From contig NZ_CP010401.1 of the NCBI RefSeq assembly GCF_001281405.1, positions 830,001 through 894,000 of the forward strand: DNA of 64,000 nucleotides. Reading direction: 5' to 3'. Under the pieces are notes generated by a model. The model did no database searches and was not told the origin of the DNA. It worked only from the letters and a program-made list of their open reading frames with translations. The stretch's first letter is position 1. Every line of letters starts with the position of its first letter. The position numbers were made by a program, and so were the translations under genes. This DNA is from Bartonella ancashensis (lineage in GTDB: Bacteria; Pseudomonadota; Alphaproteobacteria; Rhizobiales; Rhizobiaceae). Positions 1 to 8,709 of this stretch are shown here, in pieces.

Positions 1-2
1 CT

Positions 3-1802
3 TCACGAGGGGATTTTTGGTGTTGCTGCCCATTTCACAGTGAAAAAACACCAAGTTTCCATTGTGATGACCGACAAGGATATTATTATTGTTTTGGTTG
101 TGGTGTAAAGGGTGATATTTTTAATTTTCTTTGTGAGCTTGATGGATTACAGTTTTCCGAAGCTGTAAAGTATTTAGCTAACTTAGCAGGTATGAAACTT
201 CCTGCGCTTGATCCACAAAGTTATAAACGCGAGATGCAGAAGAAAAATCTGTACAGCGTTATGGCGATAGCAACGGATTTTTTTCAATATAGTTTACGAG
301 GTAGGGAAGGGGAACAGGCACGCCTTTATCTTAATGAGCGTGGTGTCACATCAGAACTTATAGAACGGTTTCGAATCGGTTTTGCACCAGCAAGGCGCAC
401 AGCTTTAAAGGAAGCTTTGAGTGCGCGCGGTATTTCAGTCAAAAATATGGAAGATTGCGGCCTCCTTGTATCAGGAGAAGGTATTGGCGTTCCTTATGAT
501 CGATTCAGAAACCGTATTATATTTCCTATTGATGATTTACAAGGACGTGTTGTAGCGTTTGGGGGAAGATCGTTAGATCAGGATACACAGGTAAAGTATC
601 TGAATAGTTCAGAAACAGCACTTTTCCATAAAGGAGATATGCTATACAACGCTTCTTTTTTTCGTCGAAATTTTACGAAGGAAAAAAAGAAAGATCATCC
701 TGTCCTTGTTGTTGAAGGTTATATGGACGTTATCGCCTTAACAAAGGCAGGTTTTGAAAAAGTAGTTGCTTCTTTGGGAACAGCACTTACAGATGCACAA
801 ATAACACTTTTATGGAAAATAGAACCTAATCCAGTTTTATGCTTTGATGGAGATGATGCGGGTTTAAGGGCTGCCTTCCGTGTTGTAGATCGTATATTAT
901 CTCTTCTAAAGGTGGGTTTTTCTGTGCGCTTTGTCATACTACCGCAGGGAAAAGATCCTGATGAAATTGTTCGTGCTGGTGGAGGGGATAATTTTGATTC
1001 TTATATACAAAAATCAATTTCTTTGATTGAATTTTTATGGCTACGTGCTACTTATGGGAAGAGCTTTGGAGCACCGGAAGCGCGAGCGGCACTAGAAAAA
1101 AACTTAAACAAGAAATTTTTTACAATTAAGGATGAAGCTCTACGTCGCTATTATTTGCAGGATATAAAAAAACGACTTTTTGATTTTTTTCATTCTGATT
1201 TTTTGAAAAGAAAAAATGGAAGTGGATATGATCGTAAATCTGAAAATGGTGTATCTGTAGGTAAGACTTTTTCTACTTTAGAAAATTCAGATATGGTGCG
1301 AAATTTTCCGCAATCCATTCCCTTGCGTGAGGCCGTTATCTTACTCACTTTAGCTCATTATCCTGACCTTTGGCATGAAAATTTTGAAATTCTTTCTGAA
1401 TTAGAGTTAAAAAATTCTAGAGTGATGAGTTTTCACCAGTCTATGTTAGAAATTTTAGGAAATAAGCATATCCATGTTAATGGGGAAATGGTTATACTTT
1501 TAGAGAAGAAAGGACATAAGGCCATTTTAGAGCACATGAAAAATCTTGTGCATCGTATCGGTATGCGTGCTTTTTTCACAAGTGCTCCTATAGAAGATGC
1601 ACGTTCTGTGTTAAAACAGGCGCTTTACTTGCATCTTCAAGAACACAACCTACATAAGAGGCTACAAGATATTGAAGAACAGTTTATGAATAATCCAAGC
1701 AGTGAGGTTTTTAATTTACTGCGTGAAGTAAAGATTGAATTAGAAAAAACACAGGCAACAGAAGCCTTAATTGAGGGGTTTGGGCGTTGGTTGGATAAAT
1801 GA
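3..1802 (+). CDS. dnaG: DNA primase DnaG (5' end cut off by window edge)
   Basis: DNA primase makes the short RNA primers for replication and works with the replicative helicase at the fork. The reading frame is open from base 3, so the start lies outside the window. 599 residues are visible, close to a full-length primase. The visible part begins inside the CHC2 zinc-binding domain: CPFH at visible residues 9-12 and CFGC at 30-33 supply the zinc ligands. The TOPRIM catalytic core follows, with VVEGYMDVIAL and the acidic CFDGDDAG motif. The C-terminal part is the less conserved helicase-interacting region. The first ATG in the frame is at 192, after the zinc finger, so it is not the true start. 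rpoD follows on the same strand, the usual macromolecular-synthesis arrangement. Confidence 0.97.
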   Translation, partial: SRGDFWCCCPFHSEKTPSFHCDDRQGYYYCFGCGVKGDIFNFLCELDGLQFSEAVKYLANLAGMKLPALDPQSYKREMQKKNLYSVMAIATDFFQYSLRGREGEQARLYLNERGVTSELIERFRIGFAPARRTALKEALSARGISVKNMEDCGLLVSGEGIGVPYDRFRNRIIFPIDDLQGRVVAFGGRSLDQDTQVKYLNSSETALFHKGDMLYNASFFRRNFTKEKKKDHPVLVVEGYMDVIALTKAGFEKVVASLGTALTDAQITLLWKIEPNPVLCFDGDDAGLRAAFRVVDRILSLLKVGFSVRFVILPQGKDPDEIVRAGGGDNFDSYIQKSISLIEFLWLRATYGKSFGAPEARAALEKNLNKKFFTIKDEALRRYYLQDIKKRLFDFFHSDFLKRKNGSGYDRKSENGVSVGKTFSTLENSDMVRNFPQSIPLREAVILLTLAHYPDLWHENFEILSELELKNSRVMSFHQSMLEILGNKHIHVNGEMVILLEKKGHKAILEHMKNLVHRIGMRAFFTSAPIEDARSVLKQALYLHLQEHNLHKRLQDIEEQFMNNPSSEVFNLLREVKIELEKTQATEALIEGFGRWLDK

Positions 1803-1832
1803 AGTAGATAAAGTTGGATCAACAGGATAAAA

Positions 1833-1857
1833 TGATTCGCGTTTTTAACGCGAATCA
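1833..1857 (+). repeat. Perfect inverted repeat (hairpin) between dnaG and rpoD
   Basis: An 11-bp perfect stem (TGATTCGCGTT and AACGCGAATCA) closes a 3-base TTT loop, 31 bases after the dnaG stop. No T-run follows, so it does not look like a standard intrinsic terminator. A transcript processing or stabilising structure between dnaG and rpoD is a reasonable inference. The rest of the 308-base gap up to the rpoD start shows nothing else I recognise. Confidence 0.6.
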
Positions 1858-2110
1858 GTCACCAACAGCGTGTTGTAGAGTGGCGGTTGAATTTTAGGAA
1901 AAGCGGGAAATTGGTTTTGCTGTATGCTGTGAATTATCTCAGGAAAGCTGAGAGCTATCAGGAGAATTTTTGTTTTCCATATGAAATAGGGATGTACAGA
2001 GATAATGAGAGTTTGCTTTAAAGGCATTGGATATTGTTGAGATTCTTAAGTGAGAGTATAAAAGAGCTGATCACTTGAATTATTATAGTGATCAAGTCGG
2101 AGTTAACGGC

Positions 2111-4114
2111 ATGGCAACAAAGGTTAGACAGAAAGTTAATACAGAAGCAGTGGATGAGAAGAATTCGGACAGTCCTCCTCTTGATTTTTCTGATGATGCT
2201 ATCAAGAAAATGGTGAAGCTTGCTCAAAGAAACGGTTATATCACAATGGATGAGCTAAACGCAGTTCTTCCTTCGGATTCTGTTACATCTGAGCAAATTG
2301 AAGATATATTGACCATGTTTTCTGAAATGGGAGTCAGTGTTGTTGATGATGAAGATGATATTGAATCTGAGCACTGTGAGGGGGAGATTACTGCAGAAGG
2401 GGGGAGTTTAGTAGAATCTGCTGGTCGTGAAGTTGCAACAATATCTAAACGGGAAGTAGCGGATAGAACGGATGATCCGGTGCGAATGTATCTGCGTGAG
2501 ATGGGTGCTGTTGAACTTCTTTCACGTGAAGGGGAGATTGCCATTGCTAAACGCATTGAAGCAGGACGTGAAACGATGATTGCAGGACTTTGTGAAAGTC
2601 CTTTAACGTTTCAAGCTTTAGTTATTTGGCGTGAAGAACTGAAAGAGCAACGTATTCTTCTTCGTGAAATTATTGATCTTGAAATAACATATGCGGGACC
2701 AGAAGCTAAGCAAGCTCCCGTTATTGAGCGAGAGCGAATAGATAAAATAAAGGAAGAGATATCATCTTCTGCTCCACATGATAGGGACGGTATTGCAGGA
2801 GATGTAGGTGCTGAAGATGATGAGGACGATGAGGTTAATTTATCGTTCGCAGCAATGGAAAGTGAGTTGTGTCCTCAAGTAATGGAAACTTTGGATTTCA
2901 TTGCGGAAACCTATGTGAAATTGAGGAAATTGCAAGATCAACATGTTGAGAATAGTTTAGCTGACCATAATGATGGGGCTCTTTCGTCTGCTCAAAAAAA
3001 GAAATCTGTTCAGTTGAAGGCGGATTTGGTTCAGGCGGTGAAGTCTCTTTCTTTGAATCAGAATCGTATAGAATCTTTGGTTGAGCAGCTTTATAGTATC
3101 AATAAGAGGCTTGTTCATAACGAAGGTAAACTAAAACGGATTGCCAGTAATTACGGGATTGGGCATGATAGTTTTTTGAAAGAGTATCAAGGGCGTGAGT
3201 TAGATTCAGATTGGATCGATTATATTTCTGCTTTGCCAGAAAATGGTTGGAAGGAGTTTGCACTACGTGAAGCTGAAATGATTCATGATTTGCGTAGCGA
3301 AATACAAAATCTTGCACAGGAAACAGCTATTTCTATAGGAGAATTTCGTCGGATTGTTATGCAAGTGCAAAAGGGTGAGCGTGAAGCAACGATTGCCAAG
3401 AAAGAAATGGTAGAGGCTAATTTACGCCTTGTGATTTCAATTGCAAAAAAATACACTAGCCGTGGTTTGCAGTTCCTTGATCTTATTCAAGAGGGCAACA
3501 TCGGTTTAATGAAGGCCGTTGATAAATTTGAATATCGACGTGGCTACAAGTTTTCGACTTATGCTACCTGGTGGATTCGTCAGGCGATTACACGTTCAAT
3601 TGCCGATCAAGCGCGTACTATTCGTATTCCTGTTCATATGATTGAGACCATTAATAAGATCGTTCGCACATCACGTCAAATTTTACATGAGATTGGGCGT
3701 GAGCCTACACCAGAGGAATTGTCAAGCAAGCTTTCGATGCCTTTGGAGAAAGTGCAGAAAGTTTTAAAAATTGCAAAAGAGCCGATTTCTCTCGAAACTC
3801 CTGTTGGAGATGAAGACGATTCTCATTTAGGTGATTTTATCGAAGATAGGAATGTGCTACTACCGATTGATGCGGCTATTCAGGCTAATTTACGTGACAC
3901 AACAACACGTGTTCTTTCTTCGTTAACACCACGTGAAGAACGCGTTTTACGAATGCGTTTTGGTATTGGAATGAATACTGATCATACATTAGAGGAAGTT
4001 GGTCAGCAATTTTCAGTAACACGTGAACGTATTCGCCAAATTGAGGCAAAAGCACTTCGTAAATTGAAACATCCTAGTCGTTCGCGTAAATTGCGGAGCT
4101 TCCTTGATTCCTGA
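2111..4114 (+). CDS. rpoD: RNA polymerase primary sigma factor RpoD (sigma-70)
   Basis: This is the housekeeping sigma factor, directing core RNA polymerase to -35/-10 promoters. It has 667 residues from the chosen ATG, which has a GGAG ribosome site about 9 bases upstream; an upstream TTG at 2075 is in frame but less likely. In order I see region 1.1 ([17 protein letters not shown]), region 1.2 ([12 protein letters not shown]), a long acidic non-conserved region with a DDEDDE stretch, region 2 ([19 protein letters not shown], then [17 protein letters not shown]), region 3, and region 4 with the helix-turn-helix [19 protein letters not shown]. Length and domain order are typical of alphaproteobacterial RpoD. 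It follows dnaG across a gap of about 300 bases. Confidence 0.98.
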   Translation: MATKVRQKVNTEAVDEKNSDSPPLDFSDDAIKKMVKLAQRNGYITMDELNAVLPSDSVTSEQIEDILTMFSEMGVSVVDDEDDIESEHCEGEITAEGGSLVESAGREVATISKREVADRTDDPVRMYLREMGAVELLSREGEIAIAKRIEAGRETMIAGLCESPLTFQALVIWREELKEQRILLREIIDLEITYAGPEAKQAPVIERERIDKIKEEISSSAPHDRDGIAGDVGAEDDEDDEVNLSFAAMESELCPQVMETLDFIAETYVKLRKLQDQHVENSLADHNDGALSSAQKKKSVQLKADLVQAVKSLSLNQNRIESLVEQLYSINKRLVHNEGKLKRIASNYGIGHDSFLKEYQGRELDSDWIDYISALPENGWKEFALREAEMIHDLRSEIQNLAQETAISIGEFRRIVMQVQKGEREATIAKKEMVEANLRLVISIAKKYTSRGLQFLDLIQEGNIGLMKAVDKFEYRRGYKFSTYATWWIRQAITRSIADQARTIRIPVHMIETINKIVRTSRQILHEIGREPTPEELSSKLSMPLEKVQKVLKIAKEPISLETPVGDEDDSHLGDFIEDRNVLLPIDAAIQANLRDTTTRVLSSLTPREERVLRMRFGIGMNTDHTLEEVGQQFSVTRERIRQIEAKALRKLKHPSRSRKLRSFLDS

Positions 4115-4542
4115 TAAAATAGCATTTTTTGGGGGGCGTGTGTTTAAAAAAGTGCAGGAAAGTTGCAGTTTGTCAGTTAAAATAATTTGTAAAAAATACT
4201 TTGGAATTTATGTTCTACCAAAAGGAGAAAAAGTGGTAACTTTAAGAGAGTTATAACAATACGAAATATTATATATTTCGAGTAATTGTGTAATTTTTAA
4301 CATAAATGTTTGTACAAAAAATACCCTATAAATGTAGATCATTGACTTATTTTTTGCAGTAAATGTTTCGAATTGTTCGTTTATTGTATTACTTTGGTAA
4401 TCATTGATGCATATGATTTTCTGAAAAAAATCTTCAAAAAGATTGCTAAGAAGTGGATATTATCAAGGTAGATAGCTGGATGATATATGAGTCATTTTTT
4501 CGCCGTTTTGTTTAATTGTTTTTTAAAGAGTAGGCTTGTTTT
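4115..4542. other. Noncoding gap after rpoD
   Basis: No convincing gene is present in this 428-base AT-rich stretch. It holds one small perfect hairpin at 4262-4280 (8-bp stem CGAAATAT with a 3-base loop) without a following T-run. I see no clear rpoD terminator and no recognisable RNA gene. Confidence 0.6.
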
Positions 4543-5004
4543 ATGAATACAATACTTCCCTTTTGGAAAACTAAAACATTAGAAGAAATGTCCATTTTGG
4601 AATGGGAGAGTCTATGTGATGGGTGTGGTCTGTGTTGTTTGCATAAAATAGAAGATGAGGATAGTGGCATTATTTATGAAACTGGTGTTGCGTGTCGCCT
4701 TTTAGATAAGGAAACCTGCAGATGTAAGGATTACGTTCACCGTAAATCAGTAGTCCAAAATTGTATAGTTTTGGATATTACGATGGTAAAAGAAGCGTGT
4801 TGGTTGCCAAAAACTTGTGCTTACAGGCTTATTTATGAAGGTAAAGATCTTCAGTGGTGGCATCCATTAGTATCAGGGAGTATCCAAACAGTTCACGAAG
4901 CACAATCGTCCGCGTGTAAAAAAATTGAGATTTATGAAGATGAGTTATTATCTGAAAGTGACTATGTCAATTATCTCACTGGCCCTCTATATGAGGGCCA
5001 ATAA
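4543..5004 (+). CDS. YcgN/UPF0260 family cysteine-cluster protein
   Basis: A 153-residue protein of the UPF0260 (YcgN) family within the CxxCxxCC zinc/iron-chelating superfamily. The family signature is near the N-terminus: LCDGCGLCCLHK at about residues 25-36. More conserved cysteines follow (VACRLLDKETCRCKDY, NCIVLD, CWLPKTCAYR), and the family's PLVSGS and tryptophan-rich segments are present. The length equals that of E. coli YcgN. The biochemical function is not known; metal binding is inferred from the cysteines. It stands alone, convergent with the SIMPL-domain gene, whose stop is 36 bases away. A palindrome overlaps its last codons. Confidence 0.9.
   Translation: MNTILPFWKTKTLEEMSILEWESLCDGCGLCCLHKIEDEDSGIIYETGVACRLLDKETCRCKDYVHRKSVVQNCIVLDITMVKEACWLPKTCAYRLIYEGKDLQWWHPLVSGSIQTVHEAQSSACKKIEIYEDELLSESDYVNYLTGPLYEGQ
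4980..5000. repeat. Perfect palindromic hairpin at the 3' end of the YcgN-family gene
   Basis: An 8-bp stem (TGGCCCTC and GAGGGCCA) with a 5-base TATAT loop covers the final codons of the YcgN-family gene, just before the convergent stop of the SIMPL gene. It is GC-rich in an AT-rich setting. No T-run follows on either strand, so a terminator role is uncertain; it may still stabilise the 3' ends of one or both convergent transcripts. Confidence 0.5.
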
Positions 5005-5040
5005 TCAGGCTATTTTGTAAAGAGAGGTATTATATATCGT

Positions 5041-5778
5041 CTAATCAATAGAAAATGTCATTGTAACGCTGACGTAATAGTTTAATTCTCCTCCTGAAAA
5101 ATTTGTATCAGCATCATAACTTGTTGTTTGAGCCCTGCTTATGAGACGTGGCATGGGGTTTTGTCCATTATCATTTTCATAGATCTCAATTATTTTTCCT
5201 AATTTTACATTAGCTTCTTGTGCTAAAATTTTTGCTTTTTCAATGGCTTCAGTAACAGCTTTTTTGCGTGCTTCTTTGTAAAATGGTTTAGAGTCAGAAT
5301 TAGTAAAAGTGATACCATCAACAGAATTAACACCAAGTGCCATTGTTTGATCAAATATTTTTCCAGCCTTGGAAAGGTCACGGATGCGTACCGTCAAGGA
5401 ATTTGAAACTTGGTAAAGATTTTCGCTGTCCTTTTGTTCTCGGTATTTTTCAGGGTTTATTTGATAAATGGATAAATTTGATGTTTGTAAATCATTTTCT
5501 GGAATGCCACTTTCTTTTAGAGTACCAATAACATTATTCATAGATGTGTTGTTGGTTGCCAATGCCTTTTGAGCAGTTTTGTCATATGTGACTACAGCTA
5601 AGTTGATAATTGCCATATCTGGTGTGGCTTTGCTTTCACCTGTTGCAGTTACAACGATAATTGAATTGTTCATTGAGCTGTTTTGCGCTTGTGCCACAAG
5701 AGAAGTTATAGGAAGAGCTAAAGTTATTAGAAGAATTGTTTTTAGCCAGTAGGTATGTACGGTATGGAAAGTTATCAT
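5041..5778 (-). CDS. SIMPL-domain (DUF541) periplasmic protein, BP26/Omp28-like
   Basis: A 245-residue secreted protein with a basic N-terminus, a hydrophobic core (TILLITLALPITSLVAQAQ) and a likely signal peptidase I site near AQAQ. The mature part is a SIMPL/DUF541 domain: it opens with IIVVTATGESKATPDMAIINL and includes the repeated AxxKAxxLA-type helix KKAVTEAIEKAKILAQEANVK. In Brucella the homologous immunogenic periplasmic protein is BP26 (Omp28). That it is an antigen here is inference from family membership. Its molecular function is not settled; related proteins form ring-like oligomers. Monocistronic; it converges with the YcgN-family gene and has a noncoding stretch and a tRNA upstream. 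Confidence 0.9.
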   Translation of the reverse strand: MITFHTVHTYWLKTILLITLALPITSLVAQAQNSSMNNSIIVVTATGESKATPDMAIINLAVVTYDKTAQKALATNNTSMNNVIGTLKESGIPENDLQTSNLSIYQINPEKYREQKDSENLYQVSNSLTVRIRDLSKAGKIFDQTMALGVNSVDGITFTNSDSKPFYKEARKKAVTEAIEKAKILAQEANVKLGKIIEIYENDNGQNPMPRLISRAQTTSYDADTNFSGGELNYYVSVTMTFSID

Positions 5779-5943
5779 GTCAGTTCCTCTAGTTGTATCC
5801 TTATTTTTTCATTTTCGAAGGTAGTTATTATAAAGTAAGAAAGGTGAAAATGAATTTTTCAAAAAGTTTTAAAAAAGATAAATTATAGTTTATTCAAGAT
5901 CTTGTGCTGTAAAGCATTTTAGTTTAGAGAGAAGGTGTCTGTG

Positions 5944-6020
5944 GGGCCTGTAGCTCAATTGGTTAGAGCCAGCGGCTCATAACCGCTTGGTTGGGGGTTC
6001 GAGTCCCTCCGGGCCCACCA
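5944..6020 (+). tRNA. tRNA with CAT anticodon (Ile2 or elongator Met)
   Basis: A full cloverleaf of 77 nt with encoded CCA. The acceptor arm is GGGCCTG paired with CGGGCCC (one G-T), and the D-arm contains AGCTCAATTGGTTAGAGC. The anticodon loop is CTCATAA (anticodon CAT), and the T-arm contains GGTTCGAGTCC. A CAT anticodon can belong to elongator Met or to the tRNA-Ile that TilS converts to lysidine. It is not an initiator, because the first acceptor pair is a normal G-C. I lean to Ile2 on overall resemblance, without certainty. Confidence 0.96.
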
Positions 6021-6713
6021 GTCATCGTCCTCTTCATAGGCCATATTGTCTTCAGAAAGAATTTTTCAAGTATATAGGGCTATTTTTAGGTTGTGGTACT
6101 GTTATTGGGCAGTGTCGTTGGGGTTTTGTAGAACAGATATCTCTATCTCTATTGTGAAGACGTTTTGGTCTGTAATTCGTGTAGGGTATTTTCGTCATTT
6201 TTTCTTTATGTAAGTTTTTTTAGTATTTTGTGTTGTATAAGGGTTCAGATTGTACATTTTTACGATACTTGTTACTTTATATAAAATTTGGCAATGCTGA
6301 TTCGGTGAGTGTTTTTAGATTACGATTTTTATAAAAGATAGTGATAGGATCATATTGAATAAGCTATTGGATATTTTCCGGAGGCATTCATTGTATTTCC
6401 ATAGTTTGAGAGTATGTGTATCAAGCTTAGATTTAACTTAGCCTTAGGTGTATGTAGAGAATAGCATCATCGATGATGTATCATTAAATTGCGACTATTT
6501 CTCAAAAGCGATAACGCATTTGCAGTAGGTAAAGAGCTGATAATATTCAGTTATTTGAAATGAACGGCCATGCATTTTCGTACAAAATGTCTGGACATTC
6601 TGCTCTAAGATTGAACCCAAAAAATATCATATTCCTCTATTATGATGCGCACCGCACGGGCTACCCTTGTATCCAAATTTGTCACAACTTAAGCTTATTC
6701 TTTAAAGGAAGTG
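6021..6713. other. Noncoding interval between the tRNA and the XRE regulator
   Basis: These 693 AT-rich bases hold no convincing gene. A 65-codon frame at 6560-6757 runs against the end of the XRE gene and lacks any recognisable motif. I searched by eye for a copy of the tRNA 3' end, as an attachment-site repeat, and found none. It may be decayed accessory DNA. Confidence 0.5.
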
Positions 6714-7271
6714 TCACTGATTGGCAACAGCTTCTCTGTACGATACACTTCGAATGAGGAGATCAATGAACAAACTGAGAGTATAAGAGCTTGTCATATT
6801 CGCTTTTATATTAAGCAGGGAAACAGCAGTCTTTGGATTGAGACCTCCTGAAGTGTCTTGAGTTAAAAAGTGTTGCTGTAGCTTTTTATAAGAATCATCC
6901 ACGCTTTCTTTGAGTGTATCCGCTTTTTTGCGGAGTACATCAGCGTAATCTCTATCTTTTAGAGTATCTTCAATGATTTCAATTTTTTTAATAAAATAAT
7001 TCCAATCAAATTCACCTTTGGTGTATTCAGTATCAAACATCTTCCCTTGACCTGTTAAAAGCCAATTAATATTGACCCCATACAATGTCCTATATGCCTG
7101 CAATACACTAAGATTGGGCTCTCTTTCTCCACGCTCATAAAAAGCAATAGAGTTCTTTGTCATATTAAAATTCTTTGCTAGTGTTTCGCGTGATGGATCG
7201 CCTAAAGCAAGACGAACATAACGCAAACGCTTTCCAAATACGGTTTTTGCTTCAGTTTCAGGACGTGCCAC
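6714..7271 (-). CDS. XRE-family (Cro/CI-like) transcriptional regulator
   Basis: A 185-residue DNA-binding protein. Residues of about 10-70 form a lambda-repressor-like helix-turn-helix: GKRLRYVRLALG, then SRETLAKNFNMTKNSIAFYERGEREPN and NINWLLTGQGKMF; the WLLTGxG ending is common in phage-type and orphan XRE regulators. The remainder is a predicted helical region of unknown role, probably for dimerisation. The start is GTG, preceded by a GAGGGAG ribosome site. No partner gene is attached. The downstream tRNA, the noncoding interval and the phage-like fold suggest acquired or relic DNA, but this is inference. A TCAATATTGA palindrome lies about 85 bases upstream and could be an operator. Confidence 0.85.
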   Translation of the reverse strand: MARPETEAKTVFGKRLRYVRLALGDPSRETLAKNFNMTKNSIAFYERGEREPNLSVLQAYRTLYGVNINWLLTGQGKMFDTEYTKGEFDWNYFIKKIEIIEDTLKDRDYADVLRKKADTLKESVDDSYKKLQQHFLTQDTSGGLNPKTAVSLLNIKANMTSSYTLSLFIDLLIRSVSYREAVANQ

Positions 7272-7604
7272 GAGTTGTCTCCCTCAGTAAATCATCATGG
7301 TGTGAGCTTTACGCTGACAAAACCACATAACATATTAATATCTCATTACCTAATGTCAATATTGATGGTTTTTAGTTATTTTATTTTTCAAATAATTAAT
7401 AATTACCGGAGTAGTCTCTAGTTTTTGAAAATTTAGCTCTGGAAAAAATGTGTGATTAGTAAGTGTAAACTCACTAGCATTATTCTTATTTTAGATTTTT
7501 AAAAAAACTTCTATATGATTTTTGCGTATGCTATCCTTAGCCGCGATGTATGTAGATCATCGATTCGGAAAAGAAATCGTGGGTATGAATTTTGAGGGAA
7601 AATA
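7272..7604. other. Divergent intergenic region between the XRE regulator and the DUF475 gene
   Basis: These 333 AT-rich bases must hold the promoters of two diverging genes. The one feature that stands out is the 10-bp perfect palindrome at 7356-7365. No riboswitch of the yybP-ykoY type, sometimes found before TerC-like genes, is recognisable. Confidence 0.5.
7356..7365. promoter_or_regulatory. Possible operator palindrome upstream of the XRE gene
   Basis: TCAATATTGA is a perfect 10-bp palindrome about 85 bases before the GTG of the XRE regulator, in the divergent intergenic region. XRE repressors often bind such sites and regulate themselves. In AT-rich DNA a 10-bp palindrome can occur by chance, so support is weak. 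Confidence 0.25.
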
Positions 7605-8645
7605 ATGGCCCTGTTAAGTTATTTTAGGTGGGCATTTTTTTCCACAGTCGTTGGTATCTTTCTGGGTGGATTCATTGGTTGGGTAGAGACGGGGAATGTT
7701 TCCGGGATCCTGAGGTATTTTTTCATCTGCTGCACTTTAGGAGTTTTAGAAATTTCTTTGTCTTTTGATAACTCTATTATCAATGCGCGTGTTCTTGCAA
7801 AGATGAATGAATTGTGGTCTCGCCGCTTTTTGACATGGGGTATTGTAATAGCTGTATTTGGTATGCGGATTATTTTTCCACTATTGATTGTTGCCTTTTC
7901 CGCCTGGATTAGTCCAGTTGCAGCAGTGAAATTGGCTATATGGGAACCCAATCGCTATGCTGAAGTTTTAAAAAATTCTCATACGGAGATTGCGGCGTTT
8001 GGTGGAACGTTTCTTATGATGGTCAGTTTAAAATACTTTTTTGATCCCACAAAGAAAGTTCATTGGTTAATTTTTGTAGAAAAGCCTGTACAGAAACTTG
8101 GTTCACTCGCGGGATTTGACGTTGCTGTTGTTTTGATTTTGATGCTTTTTATTTTAAGTCAGGTTTATATCGAAAATCAATTAACGGTTTTACTATCTAT
8201 GCTTTATGGGCTTTTAACATTCCTAGCCGTTGGAGTAGTTGGTTCTGTTTTGGACTCCCAAGAAACTACTTTAGCCACAGTTGCCAGAGGTGGTGCAGGT
8301 TCGTTCCTTTATTTAGAAGTTTTGGATGCGAGCTTTTCTTTTGATGGAGTTGTTGGTGCTTTTGCTTTTTCGCACAATCTTTTCATTATTGCCATTGGTC
8401 TTGGTATTGGTGCATTCTATGTTCGTTCTATGACGATTATGTTGGTTGAAACAGGGGTGTTGTTACATTATCGCTATTTAGAACACGGTGCTTTTTATGC
8501 AATTTTGGTGCTTGCCATTATCATGTATGTACAAATTATTATGCCGGTACCTGAATTATTCACGGGACTCATAGGGGTGTGTATCATTGGGATGGCATTT
8601 TATTCTTCTCTTCGTTTTACTAGCCATCATTCAAAGGGGCATTGA
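7605..8645 (+). CDS. DUF475 integral membrane protein (TerC/YkoY-like superfamily)
   Basis: A 346-residue polytopic membrane protein with about nine predicted hydrophobic segments. It matches DUF475, related to the TerC and YkoY transporters. Two characteristic acidic segments lie in membrane regions: LGVLEISLSFDNSIINARVL near residue 50 and LYLEVLDASFSFDGVVGAFAFS near residue 240. Their repeated E-xx-SFD pattern resembles the metal-binding acidic residues of TerC proteins. Metal ion export, or metallation of exported proteins, is a family-level inference. It starts at ATG after a GAGGGAAAATA ribosome site. It converges with pncA and diverges from the XRE gene. Confidence 0.85.
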   Translation: MALLSYFRWAFFSTVVGIFLGGFIGWVETGNVSGILRYFFICCTLGVLEISLSFDNSIINARVLAKMNELWSRRFLTWGIVIAVFGMRIIFPLLIVAFSAWISPVAAVKLAIWEPNRYAEVLKNSHTEIAAFGGTFLMMVSLKYFFDPTKKVHWLIFVEKPVQKLGSLAGFDVAVVLILMLFILSQVYIENQLTVLLSMLYGLLTFLAVGVVGSVLDSQETTLATVARGGAGSFLYLEVLDASFSFDGVVGAFAFSHNLFIIAIGLGIGAFYVRSMTIMLVETGVLLHYRYLEHGAFYAILVLAIIMYVQIIMPVPELFTGLIGVCIIGMAFYSSLRFTSHHSKGH

Positions 8646-8709
8646 CATCACTTCATAGATGAAATAGTGCGAAACTTTTTTAAGTTATTGTGGTGATTGC
8701 AGAAAAAAT

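Noticed and set aside
2075..2110. TTG start extending RpoD by 12 residues
   Set aside because: No ribosome site; the ATG at 2111 has GGAG well placed and gives the usual N-terminus.
6560..6757. 65-codon plus-strand frame between the tRNA and the XRE gene
   Set aside because: Overlaps the 3' end of the XRE gene on the other strand and has no motif.
6021..7600. Attachment-site duplication of the tRNA 3' end
   Set aside because: No second copy of the GGGCCCACCA end or the T-arm segment was found nearby.
7440..7604. Manganese (yybP-ykoY) riboswitch before the DUF475 gene
   Set aside because: Neither the conserved loop motifs nor a terminator/anti-terminator pair could be seen.
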